A stretch of DNA of 64,000 nt from Phycisphaeraceae bacterium (GTDB lineage: Bacteria > Planctomycetota > Phycisphaerae > Phycisphaerales > UBA1924): NCBI GenBank assembly GCA_019636535.1, contig JAHBXK010000016.1:1-64000 (forward strand), written 5' to 3'. A program made the translations under genes and the position numbers. Positions 1 to 7,331 of this stretch are shown one piece after another. How positions within the stretch are numbered: position 1 is the stretch's first letter; every line of letters begins with the position of its first letter. The notes beneath the pieces were generated by a model. The model was not told the origin of the DNA, made no database searches, and was given only the letters and a program-made list of their open reading frames with translations.

Positions 1-1233
1 ACGCCCGCGCCCGCGTCTGCGTCTGCGTCCCGTGAACAGGTGTGCGCCGATCATGAACACCATGATCGATCCGGGGGACGGAACCACGGCTGCAACACGG
101 AAGCCGTGCTCAAAGATGGACACGTTTGGAAACTGGGCCGATCTTGCGTAGATTGCGTCGGCAATGGGTGGGCCATCGAACCACCATCTCCCGTCGTAGA
201 TGCGGGTTGGTGGTAGACCGGGTCCAGTGAAGATGCTCTCGGTCCACTCGCTTGTTCCCCCCGCCACGTCGAGGAGGCCCCACGGGCTCTGCACGGTCGG
301 GTACGAGCCGAGGGGAACGGAGAAGGGTGAGAACTGCGGGAAAAGTGGCCCCCAGCCAGCGGCGTTCGCTTCCGCATCGCCGGTTCGGTCGTCCCCGATC
401 CCAGCGCCCGGCAACCAACTCGGAGGCGGTCCGATCAGCGGGATCACGTCCGAGGTCGTCGAGAACTTCCACCAACCACCCTGGTCCTGCCCGTTCTTGT
501 TCGGGTCGTAGTGCGCGGCCTTGAGCCATTCGTCCCAGGTCGGGATGAAGAACTTTGCGCCCGGCGAACGCGCAGCCTGGTCGCTGAACGTGTTGCTGTC
601 CCCCACGTACCCGAAGGTGCTGACGTCGTACGCGCCGCTGAGAAAGGCTTCGCGGTTGGTGGCTTTGTCGTTGTGGAGCCAGTTGCAGTAGATCGCGGCC
701 ATGCGCCACGAGATGTCGCCGACCGCGCGGTACTCGTTGCCGACGGGGACGCGCCAGCGCTGACCACCCGGCGTCATCGCCGGAGTTGAGACCGCGCCCC
801 AGTGGTCGCTGGGAATCAGGTGCGGGATGCGGTCGTCTGCCGGGCGGTCGAACGCGGCGTTGTAGAACTCCACCCACTGCGCGGTGGTGACTTCAAACCT
901 GCCGATGCGGTACTCGTAGTTGACGCCGCCTCTGCCGATCGCACGATCTTGCGGCGTGCCGTCGCCCATCCACGGGGCGTTGCCCACCGCGCCGATGGTG
1001 ACGAACTCGATGCCGTGGGAGACCGTGATCTGGCCGCCGGAGGCGATGGCGGTGGGGGTCAAAGGGATGCCCGAGGGGGGGATGGGGTTGGCGAGGGTTG
1101 TCGCCGTGGAAATCAGCGCGCACAAGAGTGCGAGCGCGGCACGGCATCGGCAGGATGCCGATGCCACCGGGGCGCGCGCCGCAACAACGGCGAACGTCCG
1201 TACATCGGGGCAAGTCTCCAGGTCTGGACGCAT
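1..1233 (-). CDS. Secreted FGE/SUMF1-like protein with C-terminal sorting tail (partial)
   Basis: The frame is still open at the first base of the window after 411 codons, so only the last few residues are probably missing. The ATG at 1233 has GGAG eight bases upstream. An N-terminal hydrophobic segment (ALALLCALISTATTLA) looks like a signal peptide. The body follows the formylglycine-generating-enzyme/SUMF1 fold: RFEVTTAQWVEFYNA near residue 95, then ISWRMAAIYCNWLHN, FIPTWDEWLKAAHYDP, SPWGLLDVAGGTSEW and finally EHGFRVA. Catalytic FGEs carry a cysteine pair before the GFR motif; I see none here, so this is probably a non-catalytic, binding-type member. The tail VPSPG, hydrophobic stretch, GRRRRR is a PEP-CTERM-like anchor. 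Export and surface processing are inferred from that tail; the specific role is unknown. Confidence 0.85.
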   Translation of the reverse strand, partial: MRPDLETCPDVRTFAVVAARAPVASASCRCRAALALLCALISTATTLANPIPPSGIPLTPTAIASGGQITVSHGIEFVTIGAVGNAPWMGDGTPQDRAIGRGGVNYEYRIGRFEVTTAQWVEFYNAAFDRPADDRIPHLIPSDHWGAVSTPAMTPGGQRWRVPVGNEYRAVGDISWRMAAIYCNWLHNDKATNREAFLSGAYDVSTFGYVGDSNTFSDQAARSPGAKFFIPTWDEWLKAAHYDPNKNGQDQGGWWKFSTTSDVIPLIGPPPSWLPGAGIGDDRTGDAEANAAGWGPLFPQFSPFSVPLGSYPTVQSPWGLLDVAGGTSEWTESIFTGPGLPPTRIYDGRWWFDGPPIADAIYARSAQFPNVSIFEHGFRVAAVVPSPGSIMVFMIGAHLFTGRRRRRGRGR

Positions 1234-1482
1234 CGGCAGTCTCCGAGAGTCTCCGTTACCGGCGAACTGGTCCGTACGCCGGGATGCTCTCGCCCCTGCC
1301 TGGTTGGTCTTATGAAGATACACCGGGGTGGGGTGTTGGGCCTCAGAAATCTGAGGAAGTTCGGTCGTGTATGGGCCGTGGAGGTTTTTTGGGGGGGGAG
1401 AAGAAGCGGCAGAGGGGCCGAGAAGATTGAAACTCAGAGGTCTCGGGGGTTGGGGAGGAACGCGGAGGGGGGAAGAAGAAGT

Positions 1483-1538
1483 GGCAAAGCGGCAAAGTGG
1501 CAGAGCGGCAAAGGGGCAAAGCGGCAGAGCGGCAAAGT
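1483..1538. repeat. 8-bp tandem array, GGCARAGN x7
   Basis: Seven consecutive 8-bp units: GGCAAAGC, GGCAAAGT, GGCAGAGC, GGCAAAGG, GGCAAAGC, GGCAGAGC, GGCAAAGT. Positions 1-3, 5, 6 and 7 of the unit are invariant, while position 4 (A/G) and position 8 vary. Four further units lie at 1930-1961. Confidence 0.9.
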
Positions 1539-1566
1539 GGAAGAGAGGCCGTTGGGTGCGCCACGA

Positions 1567-1833
1567 GCACGCTTACAGCGTGCGGACCGATGATCGGGGA
1601 CGGTTACCCCGGCTGTCGCTGCGCTCCAGCCGGGGCTACTCACGACCAGCCCTGCGGGCTGAGAACGCGCGCGTGTGAAGAAGCCGCCTCGCGGGGCATC
1701 GAGGTCGCGCGAGGCGGAGACAAGACATGTGAGGTGAGTGAATGGGTGGTCGCTTTCCAGGGGTTTCGTTCGCCGCGACAAAGGTCGCGGCTCACTCCAC
1801 CCCTGGCAACCATCGAACGCCCGCTGCGCGGGC
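1567..1833. repeat. Cluster of six perfect palindromes (REP-like)
   Basis: Perfect stems at 1567-1572/1578-1583 (GCACGC), 1607-1615/1627-1635 (CCCCGGCTG), 1647-1652/1656-1661 (CAGCCC), 1684-1693/1708-1717 (CCGCCTCGCG), a nested pair 1757-1764/1799-1806 (CCAGGGGT) around 1772-1779/1784-1791 (GCCGCGAC), and 1819-1824/1828-1833 (GCCCGC). The density and regular spacing resemble repetitive extragenic palindromes. No transposase of the RAYT type is in the window. Confidence 0.8.
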
Positions 1834-1929
1834 TTGAAGAGGAGGAGCGGACAAGGGAAAGAAAGAGGCGGCGCGGCGGTTAGGAAGAGACGGCAATCGA
1901 GAGGTGGGAAGCGGCGGAGGAGACGAAGT

Positions 1930-1961
1930 GGCAGAGCGGCAAAGGGGCAAAGCAGCAGAGT
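1930..1961. repeat. 8-bp tandem array, second copy x4
   Basis: Units GGCAGAGC, GGCAAAGG, GGCAAAGC and AGCAGAGT follow the same 8-bp pattern as the array at 1483-1538 and in the same orientation. Confidence 0.85.
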
Positions 1962-2028
1962 GGAAGCACGGAAGAGACGGGGATGGGGATTCGGAGTTCG
2001 GAAGAGGGAGAGGGGAGGCGGCGGGGTG

Positions 2029-2538
2029 CTATGCGACGATCTCGACGAGCGTGTCGGTATCGAGCGAAGCGGCTCGCGCGGGGAGTTCCGCGAGCGTCCA
2101 CCGCTCCTGCCGGGCGATGGAGTACGACTGGCTCTCGACCTTGCCCGTGAAGTCGTGCACCCAGACGCGGACTGATCCGAGGCGCGCGGCGAGGGCGGTC
2201 AGCAATTGGACGACGACGGGATGGAGGCCGTCGTCGGGGCGCGGCTTGGGGCGCATCGCTTCCAAGGCCCGGTCGATCTTGTCCTGACTCCAGCGCAGTC
2301 GCCGGTACTTGCGCGCGGCTCGCTCGGCGGCGGCTTCGGCGTCGGCCGCGCTCGGACGCTTGTACCACGCGCAGGAGCATCCGCCGCCGGTGACGAGCAG
2401 GGGCGTTCGACCGTCGCCCGCCGCAGCGCGAGCGGATGGGTTGGCGGTTGGATCGATGGCGAGGCCGTGCTGAGCGTGCGCAGCGCGGGTCTGGTCGGCC
2501 GCGTGATCGGGGACCGCGATGGTGATGAAGAAGCACAT
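2029..2538 (-). CDS. Conserved hypothetical protein
   Basis: A 169-residue protein starting MCFFITIAVP. I recognise no named domain. It has a GGGCSCAWYKRPS segment near residue 52 with two cysteines, then an Arg/Ala-rich helical stretch (AEAAAERAARKYRRLRWSQ), and a C-terminal half (VRVWVHDFTGKVESQSYSI) that reads as alternating strand and helix. No signal peptide or membrane segment is obvious. The regular amphipathic composition and GC-rich third positions support a real gene. Longer frames covering the same bases on the same strand are Arg/Pro-rich and unconvincing. Function unknown. Confidence 0.75.
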   Translation of the reverse strand: MCFFITIAVPDHAADQTRAAHAQHGLAIDPTANPSARAAAGDGRTPLLVTGGGCSCAWYKRPSAADAEAAAERAARKYRRLRWSQDKIDRALEAMRPKPRPDDGLHPVVVQLLTALAARLGSVRVWVHDFTGKVESQSYSIARQERWTLAELPARAASLDTDTLVEIVA

Positions 2539-2942
2539 CCGCGTGATTCTTACGAGGGACGGGTGCGTGGCTCAAGGGCGAGGCCGCGGCGGACGGAGTG
2601 CGGACCGGCATCGGCCGTTGGGCGGGGCTGGGGCGAGGAGGTGAGGTGGGAGGTGCCGCGTGGGGCGGAGCTGCCGATCGGTCAGTCGGGGAGGCTGATC
2701 GAGAATCGAAGGAGGCGGGAGGGCATGGACCTCGCCGAAGCGGCGAGGCCCATGGCACGGGAAGACGGACACGGTCGCGCTCGGGGCTGGTGAGGATCGT
2801 GGACGTCTTGATCAAGTCGAACCAAAGAGCACCGACCTCCCCCCCCACCCCCCGCGCCCCACGCCCCACGCCGCGGATCGGTGGCACGGGACGGCGGCGT
2901 GGTCGGTGCCTCCTGCCGGGGGATGGGGGTTTCGCGAGGGGG
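2539..2942. other. Intergenic, nothing recognised
   Basis: GC-rich sequence between the hypothetical gene's start and the terminator of the small-RNA unit. There is a C-rich run near 2838-2870. I see no convincing gene, promoter or RNA. Confidence 0.5.
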
Positions 2943-2944
2943 GA

Positions 2945-2978
2945 CAAAAGACAGCCGGCGGCCCGAGGGGGCCGCCGG
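2945..2978 (-). terminator. Intrinsic terminator of the small-RNA unit
   Basis: A perfect 10-bp stem CCGGCGGCCC/GGGCCGCCGG (2955-2964 with 2969-2978) is followed on the minus strand by CTGTCTTTTGT. Confidence 0.75.
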
Positions 2979-3091
2979 TTGCGCGTTCGATGACGCTGTT
3001 CGGGGCTGCGCTTTGCCGGGGCGTTGTCGGCCCCAATCAGCAATAGCCGCTCCGTCGAGCCGCCAGCGAAGTACCGCCCGAGGGCGGGACT

Positions 3092-3130
3092 TCAGCGAGC
3101 GAGCCCCTCACACTGTTTGCCGTAGGTCAC
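3092..3130 (-). CDS. Possible 12-residue leader peptide
   Basis: GTG at 3130 begins the frame VTYGKQCEGLAR and ends with TGA at 3094-3092. The ribosome-binding site is essentially perfect: GGAAAGGAGGTGG, seven bases before the GTG. The stop codon overlaps the base of the hairpin at 3068-3093, a layout seen in attenuators. The short length means coding cannot be judged from composition; only the ribosome site and position support it. Confidence 0.3.
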   Translation of the reverse strand: MTYGKQCEGLAR

Positions 3131-3321
3131 TGGACCACCTCCTTTCCTAGAGGCCCCGCCGGGCCGCCGCGGCTGGCCAGCCGCCGCCCGACTCTTTTCC
3201 GCGGACCGTCGCCCGCGGCTCATCGCCCGGGCGGTGCACCACCCGGTCGTTGCGGATCGGTCGTCGGGGTATGACCGGGTTCTCCGGACCTTCGCCGCGA
3301 CGGCATTCCGCAAGTCAGTGA

Positions 3322-3350
3322 ATTATGCCATAGGAACGGGGCGCTTGCAA
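3322..3350 (-). promoter_or_regulatory. Sigma-70-type promoter of the small-RNA unit
   Basis: On the minus strand TTGCAA (3350-3345), a 17-base spacer, then CATAAT (3327-3322). This is one of the best -35/-10 matches in the window and sits 32 bases past the stop of the preceding minus-strand gene, so it should start a new transcript near 3315. Confidence 0.6.
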
Positions 3351-3381
3351 GGCGGTTGGGCGATGCGTCCGCGGCGGGGTG

Positions 3382-3594
3382 TCAGTCCTCCAACTTGTCG
3401 AAGGCGCCCTTGGCGGATTGTTCGTCGAGGTACTTCTGGAACTCGGCCATTTTGTACGAGAGGAAGCAGAAGGCGTGGTGGAGAGCGACCCATTCGAGGT
3501 CGGTGTGGTCTTCGCCCATGTCCTTGCGCTGGCGGTTGAGTTCGGCGAGGATGGTCTCGGCCTTCATGGGCCGGTGTTGATCGGGGGTGTTCAT
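3382..3594 (-). CDS. Small hypothetical protein downstream of znuB
   Basis: Seventy residues from ATG at 3594; an alternative ATG lies at 3567. The sequence (for example HTDLEWVALHHAFCFLSYKM, then FQKYLDEQSAKGAFDKLED) is mixed hydrophobic and charged, predicted mostly helical, with no signal peptide and no clear membrane segment. It starts 58 bases after znuB in the same direction and could be the last gene of the zinc operon. No family recognised. The clustered His pair and Cys near residues 39-43 might bind metal, but this is speculation. Confidence 0.65.
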   Translation of the reverse strand: MNTPDQHRPMKAETILAELNRQRKDMGEDHTDLEWVALHHAFCFLSYKMAEFQKYLDEQSAKGAFDKLED

Positions 3595-3652
3595 GGGGGG
3601 AAAGCTCCGAGTGGAGGTTGTGGGTGCAAGGTGGGCGTGGCCGAGCGAGCGG

Positions 3653-4534
3653 TCACGCGCGGCCGGGGGATCGTTCCCACATCCAGGCGCCCGCGAAGAG
3701 GGCGACGAGCACGAGGACGACGCTGGGGCCGGGCTGGAAGTCGAACTGGGCGCTGACGGCGAGGCCGCCGATGAGGCCGACGACGCCGGCGGCGACGGCG
3801 ATGGCGGTGACGACGGTGAGCCTTCGGCTGAGTCGGAGGGCGATGGCGCCGGGAAGGACGAGCAGGGCGGTTGCGAGGACAACGCCGGCGAGTTTCATGG
3901 CGGTGACGACGGCGACGGCGAGGAGGATCATGAGGAGCGAGCGCATGAGCGGGCCGGGGACGCCGAAGGCGCGGGCGCTCTCTTCATCGAAGACGTGGAA
4001 GAGCATGGGTCTGCGGAACCACCAGAGCGCTGCGAGCACGCCGACGGCGCAGAGGATGCCGGTGAGGGTCTCGGCGGGTCCGGCCATGAGGATCGATCCG
4101 AAGAGGATGGATTCCCACGAGCGGCCGGAGGCGGAGACGCCGCGGGAGGCGGCGATGTTCTGCGAGACCTGGACGAGGATGGCGCCGAGGGCCATGGAGC
4201 CGACGAGGAAGAGGCCGATGGCGGTGTCTTCGGGGAGAGTGCGCTTTCGCGAGACGCCGCCCATGCCGAGGGCTGCGACGACGCAGAAGGCGACGATGAC
4301 GATGAATTCGGCGAGACCGCCGGGGGAGAGCCTGCCGAGAGCGGCGAGCACGGCGGCGACGCCGATGCCGCCGAAGGCGGAGTGTGAGACGCCCTGGCCG
4401 ATGAAGCCGAGCCGGCGGACGACGACGATGGGGCTGAGGACGCCGCACATGACGACGACGGCGGTGCCCGCGAGGAGGGCCTGCAGGTAGAGGTCGCGGG
4501 TGAGCGGGTCGGTGAGGTAGGTGAAGAGTTCCAC
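3653..4534 (-). CDS. znuB: Zinc/manganese ABC transporter permease
   Basis: A 293-residue, very hydrophobic protein of the ABC-3 (ZnuB/MntB) permease family with about eight membrane segments. It starts MELFTYLTDPLTRDLYLQAL and contains the family stretch FIGQGVSHSAFGGIGVA near residue 45. The GLFLVGSMALGAILV and LAGVVLATALLVLPGAIAL segments match conserved permease helices. It forms the channel for the metal delivered by ZnuA, powered by ZnuC. It begins 27 bases after znuC ends, so the two are surely co-transcribed. Whether the ion is zinc or manganese is inferred from the His-rich ZnuA partner, which favours zinc. Confidence 0.92.
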   Translation of the reverse strand: MELFTYLTDPLTRDLYLQALLAGTAVVVMCGVLSPIVVVRRLGFIGQGVSHSAFGGIGVAAVLAALGRLSPGGLAEFIVIVAFCVVAALGMGGVSRKRTLPEDTAIGLFLVGSMALGAILVQVSQNIAASRGVSASGRSWESILFGSILMAGPAETLTGILCAVGVLAALWWFRRPMLFHVFDEESARAFGVPGPLMRSLLMILLAVAVVTAMKLAGVVLATALLVLPGAIALRLSRRLTVVTAIAVAAGVVGLIGGLAVSAQFDFQPGPSVVLVLVALFAGAWMWERSPGRA

Positions 4535-4561
4535 GATGGAGTGATGAGCGCGGGTGGAGGG

Positions 4562-5509
4562 TCAGTCGGCGGGAGGGCGGGTGCGAGGGGAGGCGGGCGA
4601 GATGGTCAGGTCGACTCGCGGCTCGATGGGGTTGTCGTCGCAGCACTCGCCGGCGCTGTGGGCGTGGAGGTGCATGCCGCGGAGACCGGCGGGGAGGCCG
4701 GCGAGGTCGTGGGCGAAGAGTTCACCGAGGACGCGGGGCGTGAGGCCTTCCGGGCTGGTGTGGAGGTGGAGTTTGCGCGCGAGGCAGGCGACGCGGTCGG
4801 AACCCGCGGCGACGGCGCGGATGTCGTGAGAGATGACGAGGATGGTGGGTCGGAGTTCGGCGTGGATGGCGGTGAGGAGATCGGCGAAGCGCTGCTGGCC
4901 GGAGGCGTCGATTCCGACGGTGGGCTCGTCGAGGGCGAGGACGCGTGCGTTTGAGGCGAGGGCGCGGGCGATGAGGACGCGCTGGACCTGTCCGCCGGAG
5001 AGGGAGCCGATGGGCTTGTCGGCGTAGTCGCGCACGCCGACGAGTTCGAGGAGGCGGTCGACGCGTGCGCGGAGGTCGGCGTCATGGCGGATGGGGCGCC
5101 AGGGTGGGCGTCGCCACGCGGCGCCGAGTTCGACGACCTGTCGGGCGGAGATGGGGAGGCCGAGTTCGGCTTCGAGCTTCTGCGGGACGTAGCCGATGAG
5201 GCCCTGACGGCGGGCCTGATCGGGTGGGATGCCGCCGATGAGGATCTCGCCGCGCTGGAGCGGGAGCAGGCCGAGGATGAGTTTGAGGAGCGTGGACTTT
5301 CCGCCGCCGTTGGGGCCGAGGATGCCGAGGCGGACGCCGGGCTCGACGCGGAGGGAGACGTCTTCGAGTGCGTCGGCCTCCGCGCCGGGGTAACGGTGGA
5401 AGATGCCGGTGATGGTGATGCCGGGGGGCGGGTCGATCGCGTGCGAAGCCTGAAAGGACCGGGACGGGCCGGTTGGTCGTGGTTGGACTTGTGCGTCGGC
5501 GTGGTTCAC
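4562..5509 (-). CDS. znuC: Zinc ABC transporter ATP-binding protein
   Basis: 315 residues. Walker A is GPNGGGKST (about residue 65), the ABC signature is LSGGQVQRVLIARAL (about 172), Walker B is VLALDEPTVGID, and the switch His lies in LVISHDI. The start is GTG at 5509; no good ATG exists before the ATPase core. The C-terminal extension carries His and Cys clusters (LHLHTSPEG, and MHLHAHSAGECC), comparable to the His-rich tail of some ZnuC proteins and possibly sensing metal. It lies between znuA (94 bases upstream) and znuB (27 bases downstream) in one operon. Confidence 0.93.
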   Translation of the reverse strand: MNHADAQVQPRPTGPSRSFQASHAIDPPPGITITGIFHRYPGAEADALEDVSLRVEPGVRLGILGPNGGGKSTLLKLILGLLPLQRGEILIGGIPPDQARRQGLIGYVPQKLEAELGLPISARQVVELGAAWRRPPWRPIRHDADLRARVDRLLELVGVRDYADKPIGSLSGGQVQRVLIARALASNARVLALDEPTVGIDASGQQRFADLLTAIHAELRPTILVISHDIRAVAAGSDRVACLARKLHLHTSPEGLTPRVLGELFAHDLAGLPAGLRGMHLHAHSAGECCDDNPIEPRVDLTISPASPRTRPPAD

Positions 5510-5603
5510 GCGGCGTGGTTGAAGGATCGAACGAGCGCGGCGTCGGCGGAAAGGGAGCGGCGAGTGGCGCGAGCGACGGGCGCGCGTGCGTGAGCGTAGC
5601 GGA

Positions 5604-6653
5604 TCAGCGGGTTGTGCGGGCCGCTGCCCCCGCGGAGTCGGCGGGCGCCATGGCTTCGCGGAGCGCGGCGAGGTTCTGGTTCATGACCTTGAAGTAGTCG
5701 CCGTCGCCGAGGGGATCGAGGACCCGGATCTGCGCGCCGGCGGCGCGTGCGATGCGGCGACCGGCGGATTGGTTGAGTTGCGGCTCAACGAAGACGAACT
5801 TGACGCCCTTGGACTTGACGGCGTCGATGGCGTTGTTGATGGCGCGCGGCGTGGGCTCGTTGGCGTTGAGGCCGGCGATGGCGATGGTCTCGAAGCCGTA
5901 GCGCTTGGCGAGCCAGCCGTAGGCGTCGTGTCCGACGACGATGGTCTTGTTTGATGCGGAGTCGGCCAGGGCGCGGAAGTCGGCGTCGAGGTCTGAGAGG
6001 CGGGCGAGGAGGGAGTCTCGCGCCTGGAGGATCGGATGGTCGGAGGTGATGGGTTGGCCGGTGCGGAGTGCTTCGCGCTCGACGAGGAGATCGGCGATGC
6101 GATTGACGAGCGCCTTGGAGAGGACGGGGTCGAGCCAGAGGTGAGGATCGGCGGCGTGGTGCTCGTGGTCGCCGTCGTGGTGGTGGGTGCAGGATGGGCC
6201 GCAGCCGGACTGGGGGACCTGATCGGCGGGGAGGGACTGGATGTCGGCGGCCTGGGCGAAGGTGATGACGGTGCGCGAGGCGGTGACGGCGGGCGTGGCG
6301 CGCTCGCGGAGGAACTTCTCGACGCTGGGCTCGAGGCCCATGCCGACGAGGACGACGAGATCGGCGCGGTTGAGGTTGGCGAGTCGGCGCGGCGGGATTT
6401 CGTAGCCGTGCTCGCTGACGCCGGGGGGGATGAGGACGTCGAGGGTGCTGCCGGGTGGGAGCATCGGCTCGATGAGGCCCTTGAGCGGCGGGATGCTGAC
6501 GACGGCGGTGATGGGTTGGGCGGAGGGGATCGGCTGGGATTGGGCGGTGGCGATGGCGGTGGTTGCGGCGGCGCACGCGTGGGTTGGAACGCAAGCGAGG
6601 GAGGGGATGGCCGCGGCGAGGAGGGCGCTAAGGAGGGCGTGACGCGTGGGCAT
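5604..6653 (-). CDS. znuA: Zinc ABC transporter substrate-binding protein
   Basis: 349 residues from ATG at 6653, chosen because AGGAG lies about eleven bases upstream and a signal peptide follows (LLSALLAAAIPSLACVPTHA). This is a cluster A-I/ZnuA-like periplasmic binding protein. Metal ligands expected in the family are visible: EHGYEIPPRR early, the His-rich loop CTHHHDGDHEHHAADPHLWL with the following DP, and VVGHDAYGWLAKRYG. The acidic/His loop is typical of zinc rather than manganese binders. It is the first gene of the operon znuA-znuC-znuB. A candidate operator lies about 50-85 bases upstream of the start. Confidence 0.93.
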   Translation of the reverse strand: MPTRHALLSALLAAAIPSLACVPTHACAAATTAIATAQSQPIPSAQPITAVVSIPPLKGLIEPMLPPGSTLDVLIPPGVSEHGYEIPPRRLANLNRADLVVLVGMGLEPSVEKFLRERATPAVTASRTVITFAQAADIQSLPADQVPQSGCGPSCTHHHDGDHEHHAADPHLWLDPVLSKALVNRIADLLVEREALRTGQPITSDHPILQARDSLLARLSDLDADFRALADSASNKTIVVGHDAYGWLAKRYGFETIAIAGLNANEPTPRAINNAIDAVKSKGVKFVFVEPQLNQSAGRRIARAAGAQIRVLDPLGDGDYFKVMNQNLAALREAMAPADSAGAAARTTR

Positions 6654-6703
6654 CGAGGGGAACTCCTGAACGGTGGATGCCGTGTTTGAGCGGGCGCGGG
6701 AAG

Positions 6704-6737
6704 TCAGATGCAACTCAGGTGCAAATGATACGTCTGA
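6704..6737. promoter_or_regulatory. Inverted repeat upstream of znuA, candidate Zur-type operator
   Basis: TCAGATG (6704-6710) and CGTCTGA (6731-6737) are inverted with one mismatch, flanking an AT-richer core (GTGCAAATGATA) that stands out in this GC-rich DNA. Zinc operons are commonly repressed by a Fur-family protein (Zur), but this sequence does not match a named Zur consensus closely, so the assignment rests on position and symmetry. Confidence 0.3.
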
Positions 6738-6987
6738 TGGAATGGGCGGAGTTCGGAGCGGGCGGGTGTGGGTGCGCGGATGGAGGGGAGATCGGGGAGG
6801 TGGGGAGTCGGAGAACCCAAACACGATCCTGAAATGGTGGCGTGGCGGCTCGGATGGCGCGTATACTCGCGATCCCGGCCGTGCGTGTTGCTTGTCTGGG
6901 CCGGTGTGGACCGGCGAGGAGGCGCGAACGGGCGGGGCGGGACAATTTGGGCCGGCGTGTTCGCTTGTGAATGCCGGTCGGAACGCT

Positions 6988-7060
6988 GGGGCGGTAGCTC
7001 AGTTGGTAGAGCGCATCGTTCGCAATGATGAGGTCGGGAGTTCGACTCTCCTCCGCTCCA
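6988..7060 (+). tRNA. tRNA-Ala (anticodon CGC)
   Basis: Complete 73-base cloverleaf. Acceptor GGGGCGG pairs with CCGCTCC (one G-U), the D arm is GCTC-AGTTGGTA-GAGC, the anticodon loop is TTCGCAA, and the T arm is GGGAG-TTCGACT-CTCCT with terminal pairing. The discriminator is A, and CCA is not encoded. Confidence 0.95.
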
Positions 7061-7075
7061 CTTGGATTCAGCACG

Positions 7076-7099
7076 AGACCCCCGCGATGGCGGGGGTCT
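7076..7099 (+). terminator. Terminator after tRNA-Ala
   Basis: A perfect 10-bp stem AGACCCCCGC/GCGGGGGTCT with a GATG loop, followed by TGTCGTGTGT. It lies 16 bases past the tRNA. Confidence 0.75.
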
Positions 7100-7180
7100 T
7101 GTCGTGTGTGAGCTTGGGGTTGGGATCGGCGCGGGCGCAGCGCGTGCGCGAGGCCGGGCGACTCGGACATGTTGCCTCGC

Positions 7181-7285
7181 TCAGCCGGCGCGGAGCCATG
7201 CGAAGCCCGCCGCGAGCGCGAGGAGCGCGAGCGCTGCGACGATGGCGAGCCTTCGGACGATCACGTGCTGGAGCGTCGGGCGCAT
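7181..7285 (-). CDS. Small single-span membrane protein (34 aa)
   Basis: ATG at 7285 follows GAGGAG at a suitable distance and begins 46 bases after the end of the ferric-reductase-like gene in the same direction. The peptide is MRPTLQHVIVRRLA followed by a hydrophobic stretch IVAALALLALAAGFAWL and a stop at 7183-7181. It looks like a one-helix, N-in membrane peptide. No family recognised; it may be an accessory subunit of the upstream oxidoreductase. Confidence 0.45.
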   Translation of the reverse strand: MRPTLQHVIVRRLAIVAALALLALAAGFAWLRAG

Positions 7286-7331
7286 GTCCGGGCGAACTCC
7301 TCGATCGGGCGGGGTCGGGTGGTGGGCGGGT

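Larger units (their letters stand above)
1234..2028. other. Repeat-rich intergenic region, no gene
   Basis: No reading frame here has credible codon usage or a recognisable product. The region holds two arrays of an 8-bp unit (1483-1538 and 1930-1961) and between them six perfect palindromes (1567-1833), listed separately. The remainder is purine-rich on the plus strand (runs of GGGGGGGAGAAGAAG type). Confidence 0.7.
2945..3315 (-). ncRNA. Candidate independent small RNA (about 370 nt)
   Basis: A near-consensus promoter (3322-3350) and a strong hairpin with T-tract (2945-2978) bracket about 370 bases on the minus strand that contain no substantial gene. Inside lie several GC-rich stems, including GAAGT-A-CCGCCC paired with GGGCGG-G-ACTTC (3068-3093) and GGGGCC/CGCCCC-type pairing near 3015-3035. 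There is also a perfect Shine-Dalgarno stretch at 3136-3145 (AAAGGAGGTG on the minus strand) leading to a 12-codon frame. I compared it by eye with tmRNA, RNase P RNA, 4.5S RNA and 6S RNA and did not find their conserved cores. It could be a structured regulatory RNA, an RNA encoding a leader peptide, or an orphan leader. Confidence 0.5.

Noticed and set aside
1880-3043. A 387-codon minus-strand frame spanning the hypothetical gene and its flank
   Set aside because: Very rich in Arg, Pro and Ser with no domain; it overlaps the credible 2029-2538 gene in another frame and crosses the small-RNA terminator.
3136-3145. CACCTCCTTT read as a 16S rRNA 3' end
   Set aside because: The neighbouring bases do not continue as 16S rRNA; on the minus strand the same bases form a ribosome-binding site.
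2945-3315. tmRNA or RNase P RNA
   Set aside because: No tag reading frame ending in the usual ALAA-type sequence, no tRNA-like ends, and no conserved RNase P core motifs by eye.
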